Positions 60,874-64,000 of a stretch of DNA of 64,000 bases are shown piece by piece. The stretch covers positions 1,426,001-1,490,000 of the forward strand of contig CP129480.1 in NCBI GenBank assembly GCA_030583885.1, read 5' to 3'. The stretch is from Anaerolineales bacterium. Its GTDB lineage: Bacteria > Chloroflexota > Anaerolineae > Anaerolineales > Villigracilaceae. A model generated the notes under the pieces. It was not told the origin of the DNA and did no database searches. It saw nothing but the letters and a program-made list of their open reading frames with translations. The position numbers were made by a program, and so were the translations under genes. How positions within the stretch are numbered: position 1 is the first letter of the stretch; every line of letters starts with the position of its first letter.

Positions 60874-61899
60874 TTAACGCGCACAGCGGAACCCGACCTG
60901 CGGACTGTAATGCTGGGGTCCCGCGCTGTTGAACTTCCACACGCGCAGGTCAACTTCGTACGAGTAGAAACTGCCGCCGCGCATGTGACGGTAGTGTTGT
61001 TTGGGATAGTCATCGCCCGTCCACTGCCAGACGTTGCCCGCCATGTCGTACAGTCCGTAAGGGCTGGCGGAATCCAGCGTGGTGTAACTGCCGTCTTCAA
61101 GGGTGTACGTGTTGCCGTTATAAAAACCGACAGGCGTGGTGTTACCCAGTTTGCCGAACATCTTCACGAACAGGTCGAACGATGAATAATAGTTGGCGTT
61201 GTTGCGTTCGATGTGCGTGCCCCAGGGGAAGGGCAGTCCGCGCCCATCCACCAGTTCCGTGCCGCGCGCGGCTTTCTCCCATTCGATCTCGCTCGGCAGG
61301 CGCCACCCGTAAACTTCGCAATAGGCGTTCGCGCCGAACCATGTCACCATTGTGGCGGGATGGTTGCTGTATTCATGGATGGCGTGGAAGGTCTGACCAT
61401 CGAACGTGACGCGGACCCCATCCGCTTCGTTGGGGAAGAAGAGTTTGTCGCCGGGCTTGATCTGCTCTTCGTGCTTGTATCCGTCGTAGGGATCGCCCGG
61501 ATAAAAACCATGCGCTCCGACCTCGACCCAAACCTGCTCGCCAGTCTCAACCTCCACCTCGCCCACGCGGATCACACCTGCCGCCAATGCTTCGTTCAGG
61601 AATCGGGCGTATTGCTCATTGGTGACGGTCGTGACCATCATCTCGTAATCGTAATCCACGTCCGTGATGTGGTCGTGCTGTCCGTAGGGGAAAGCCCCAG
61701 CGGGGATCAATGCCCAGGATTCGGGATCAATTCCCGTGCCCACGTAGGGAGGCGTGATGGCACCAATGCTTGGCGCGGGGGCGCAGGAGGCGATCAGAAT
61801 TAATGTCGTTGCGAGGGCGATAGCCCGAAGCAACCTCCCGTTTGAAGAAGGGGGCTGCTTCGCGAGAACTGCTCGCAGCGACATGATGATGCGCTTCAT
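60874..61899 (-). CDS. SUMF1/FGE-fold lipoprotein
   Basis: 341 residues. The signal peptide (GRLLRAIALATTLILIASC, lipobox IASC) is encoded by a dispersed repeat. The domain has IPAGAFPYGQHDHITDVDYDY, TTVTNEQYARFLNEA, WFGANAYCEVYGWRLPSEIE, FPWGTHIE, GLYDMAGNVWQWTGDDYP, MRGGSFYS, GFRCAR. The two catalytic Cys of FGE after RGGSFY are missing. Its start overlaps the stop of the oxidase-like gene by four bases (ATGA). Confidence 0.85.
   Translation of the reverse strand: MKRIIMSLRAVLAKQPPSSNGRLLRAIALATTLILIASCAPAPSIGAITPPYVGTGIDPESWALIPAGAFPYGQHDHITDVDYDYEMMVTTVTNEQYARFLNEALAAGVIRVGEVEVETGEQVWVEVGAHGFYPGDPYDGYKHEEQIKPGDKLFFPNEADGVRVTFDGQTFHAIHEYSNHPATMVTWFGANAYCEVYGWRLPSEIEWEKAARGTELVDGRGLPFPWGTHIERNNANYYSSFDLFVKMFGKLGNTTPVGFYNGNTYTLEDGSYTTLDSASPYGLYDMAGNVWQWTGDDYPKQHYRHMRGGSFYSYEVDLRVWKFNSAGPQHYSPQVGFRCAR
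61805..61882. repeat. Dispersed inverted-repeat element inside a signal-peptide coding region
   Basis: GTCGTTGCGAG on the left and CTCGCAGCGAC on the right (10 of 11 complementary), with an inner pair GAAGCAACCTCCC / GGGGGCTGCTTC. 78 bp. Its - strand reading provides the signal peptide of the SUMF1 lipoprotein. Confidence 0.75.
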
Positions 61900-63431
61900 T
61901 TCTCCACCTCCTTGAGGGTTTCTTCAAGTTCCTTCAATTTTCGTTTTTGCTCCTCGATTTCAGCCTGGGCGGATGACTTTCTTTCCGCGTTGTATTCCTG
62001 CCTCCACCAACCTTTTGCCTGAAGCAGGTCGTATAAACGCCAGAGCATGAAGACCGCCAGCACGACCAGCACCAACCCCAGACCGATGTCGGTCAACAGC
62101 ATCGTCCAGTTGACGACGTTCTGCTGTTCGGCTTCGGTGACGAACAAACGCTTCATCGAGAAGACCGTCACAGAGGCGAAGGCGATGTTGGACATGATGA
62201 TGACCGTCCAGCCGAACCATTTGCGGGCTTTGCCTTTCAGTCCCGAAAGATCGGCGAAGTAGAACAGGATGATGGTGGCGATCAGGCTGGCGAGGATGTG
62301 CCAGTGTCCCGTCAGGATGATGCGTTCCTCCCGATGGGGCCAAACGCGGAAGATCTCGGTCAGTTTGACCGCCATGAAGATCCCCACCCCGCTGACGGTG
62401 AAGTTCATGAAGACCATCTGCCAGCCCGGTCCAAACTTGATCGGGTCGCGCAAGAGGGCTTTGAACTTTTGCCAGCCTGTTGGCCTGACGATGTCCGCTG
62501 TGCCTTCTTTGATGAGCATGTCCCACGAATAGATGACAAACATCAACGCTGCCAGCATCACACCAACCGAACCGACGTAAATGGTGGTGTGTGCCCACTC
62601 GACCCAAACGACCGAGAGCGCGCCAAAGGTGATGATGATGGTGCCGAAAATCATCAGTGGCATGGCGATGCGATGTAGGATTCCTTTGAATTTCAACCAG
62701 CGACCAACTATCAGTGTGATGGCAACTGCAACCAGGGTCAGCATGATATGCAGGTGACCGATGATGGCTTTTTGCAGGAACGTCTTGAATGGGTTGCGGA
62801 TCAGGTCTTCCGCCAGGAAGGTCTCATGTCCGTTTCCCCAGTAGGAACCAGTTACCGCACCGAAGGAGGCGGACAGCAGGGTGGAGACTGCCATTACAAA
62901 GAAGGCGGTTCGCTCCAAATCAAGCCCGCTTTTGGTCTGGGCGTAGGGAGAGTCTGCAGGCAGACGGTATTCCTTCCGCCAGGGAAAGAGCGCTGCCGAG
63001 AGCAGGATGCCTGCAAAGAAGACCAGAGACTGCCCCAACAGGAACAAGCCGTGATAAATGAAGTTGTGTCCCCAGTAGGCGAACAGCAAGCCGAAAACCA
63101 CCGCTGTCAGGTAACCGACGGTCATCGTGCCGTTGATGATGACCTGCTCGTAGCGTTTCATCGGGAGTATCTCGGTCATGAAATAGACCTCAATGGCGAC
63201 GATGGTCATGGCGATGGTGTGATACAGCATGATGATGCGCCCCTCGCGCGCCGCCTGCACCAGTTCCATTTTCAATACCCTCACAACAACGTCGCGGATG
63301 CCCCATTCGACCATCGGACCCGAAAGCGTGCCAAAGATGGCGGTGATGAGGGAGACCACTGCTATGGCGACCAGCGTCAATCCGCGTGTGGAGCGGAAAA
63401 GATAATCCAACCGGTTTCTGACAAATTGCAT
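61896..63431 (-). CDS. Divergent heme-copper oxidase subunit I-like membrane protein
   Basis: 511 residues from ATG 63431 (GGAGGAAC upstream). About 12 helices. His are kept at positions that match oxidase subunit I: LYHTIAM (His71, helix II), GHLHIML (His226/228, helix VI), WAHTTIY (His281, helix VII; a single His where oxidases have two), GHWHILA (His376/378, helix X pair). The HPEVY Tyr and the second helix VII His are not seen, so the copper site may be incomplete. It could be a divergent oxidase, a nitric-oxide-reductase-like protein or a non-catalytic relative. C-terminal coiled coil (KSSAQAEIEEQKRKLKELEE). Co-transcribed with the SUMF1 gene. Confidence 0.7.
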   Translation of the reverse strand: MQFVRNRLDYLFRSTRGLTLVAIAVVSLITAIFGTLSGPMVEWGIRDVVVRVLKMELVQAAREGRIIMLYHTIAMTIVAIEVYFMTEILPMKRYEQVIINGTMTVGYLTAVVFGLLFAYWGHNFIYHGLFLLGQSLVFFAGILLSAALFPWRKEYRLPADSPYAQTKSGLDLERTAFFVMAVSTLLSASFGAVTGSYWGNGHETFLAEDLIRNPFKTFLQKAIIGHLHIMLTLVAVAITLIVGRWLKFKGILHRIAMPLMIFGTIIITFGALSVVWVEWAHTTIYVGSVGVMLAALMFVIYSWDMLIKEGTADIVRPTGWQKFKALLRDPIKFGPGWQMVFMNFTVSGVGIFMAVKLTEIFRVWPHREERIILTGHWHILASLIATIILFYFADLSGLKGKARKWFGWTVIIMSNIAFASVTVFSMKRLFVTEAEQQNVVNWTMLLTDIGLGLVLVVLAVFMLWRLYDLLQAKGWWRQEYNAERKSSAQAEIEEQKRKLKELEETLKEVEK

Positions 63432-63518
63432 GAAAGTTCCTCCTGGGTGGAAGTTACAGACCTGTGAGAAAAATATCACAAATCAGCCTAAACGTCTTTG
63501 ACAAAAGACAAATCATTG

Positions 63519-63550
63519 TTCCCTGCCCCTGTCCCGGAAGGGGCAGGGAA
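63519..63550. terminator. Strong hairpin after the last gene
   Basis: TTCCCTGCCCCT, eight-base loop, AGGGGCAGGGAA; no T-run on the - strand, so termination is uncertain; it may be an mRNA-stability hairpin. Confidence 0.5.
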
Positions 63551-63552
63551 AT

Positions 63553-64000
63553 TTACCCTTTTTTCGCGAAACCAGTTGCGAACGCGCCTGTCATCAGGAA
63601 GAGCAGGGGGGTGAGGATCATCATCACAAAACCCGGGCTGAAGAACAGCAATTGCGCGCCCATCGAAATGAACGCCAGTGCAATCCCGCCCAAGCCGATC
63701 AACAAGCCGCCAATGCCGACCCACCAAAAACCGTTTGGTGCCCCCTTGGCATAGAACGGACCCAAAAAGATCACAAGTCCCGCCACGCCATGAAAGAGTG
63801 GCACAGCGATCTTCTTCAACGCGTCCATGCCGCCGATGCTGGTCACGGCAATTGCCAGGAAGCCGACCGCCGCAAACCATTTAAAGGCTTTCTTCCACTT
63901 CGGGAAGTACTCCTCTGCCAGTCCCATCGAAATGCCGAGCGGGATCAGGCTGGCGACAGTCAATACGTAAGGCGAAGCCAGGATCCCCAGGCCGAGGAAG
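63553..64000 (-). CDS. Membrane protein, paralogue of the 59284 gene (5' end outside window)
   Basis: The frame is open to the window edge (FLGLGILASPYVL just before the internal TTG at 63963), so the true start is outside. About five helices visible; ends MTGAFATGFAKKG. Similar in size and hydrophobic pattern to the 59284 gene, and both lie in the same cluster with ctaB. Confidence 0.65.
   Translation of the reverse strand, partial: FLGLGILASPYVLTVASLIPLGISMGLAEEYFPKWKKAFKWFAAVGFLAIAVTSIGGMDALKKIAVPLFHGVAGLVIFLGPFYAKGAPNGFWWVGIGGLLIGLGGIALAFISMGAQLLFFSPGFVMMILTPLLFLMTGAFATGFAKKG

Overview
The window looks like a chromosome segment of a Chloroflexota bacterium of the Anaerolineae type. The grounds are gene content and style: many lipoproteins and membrane proteins with Thr/Pro-rich linkers, several SUMF1-domain lipoproteins, a multi-GAF histidine kinase paired with a FIST protein, moderately high GC, and short dispersed palindromic repeats of the GTCRTTGCGAG and GGTCTCGATACG types. 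This assignment is an inference; no rRNA or tRNA gene was recognised in the window.

Layout. 1-4.9 kb: start of a DNA methyltransferase, a lipoprotein whose signal peptide lies in a dispersed repeat, an epimerase, a frameshifted orphan gene with integron-like borders, and small enzymes. 4.9-15.2 kb: plsY, an M67 peptidase, membrane proteins, gyrB, and a 1340-residue sensor kinase followed by FIST. 15.3-18.4 kb: a Fur-family regulator and CbiM-CbiQ-CbiO, a nickel/cobalt ECF importer, with a TTGCAA-N4-TTGCAA operator just before the regulator. 18.4-29 kb: metK behind a SAM-I riboswitch, SUMF1 lipoproteins around a response regulator, a C39-like peptidase, flavin reductase, AMMECR1, a TPR protein, DUF971, an SH3 protein and a lipid-kinase-like protein.

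29-45.5 kb is an accessory island made of two arrays that face each other. On the + strand, a secreted or membrane-anchored polymorphic-toxin-like protein is followed by AT-rich orphan C-terminal modules, each with a small immunity-like gene. On the - strand is a type I restriction-modification operon (hsdR, hsdM, hsdS). Downstream of hsdS there are four further copies of the 3' end of hsdS, and a different cargo gene sits behind each of the five hsdS ends: a PD-(D/E)XK nuclease-like gene, a membrane protein, a gamma-glutamylcyclotransferase-like gene, a DUF6398-like gene and a 77-residue protein. In four cases the cargo starts within one base of, or overlapping, the hsdS-type stop codon; in the fifth it overlaps it by four bases. 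An IS3-family element interrupts the nuclease-like gene. Removing it together with one 3-bp target duplication restores an uninterrupted 340-codon frame. A REP-associated transposase gene with REP palindromes around and inside it separates hsdR from hsdM. The hsdS-tail array is the strongest candidate for an undescribed arrangement.

45.5-58.5 kb returns to core genes: a His-tailed DMT transporter, a Ser/Thr kinase, rpe, rpmB, Asp23-FakA, a PadR/HAAS pair, DegV, recG, coaD, a coiled-coil protein and an AI-2E-type permease. 58.5-64 kb is a membrane/respiration cluster on the - strand: heme o synthase (ctaB), a SUMF1 lipoprotein, a very divergent heme-copper-oxidase-like subunit and related small membrane proteins. 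The last gene runs off the end of the window.
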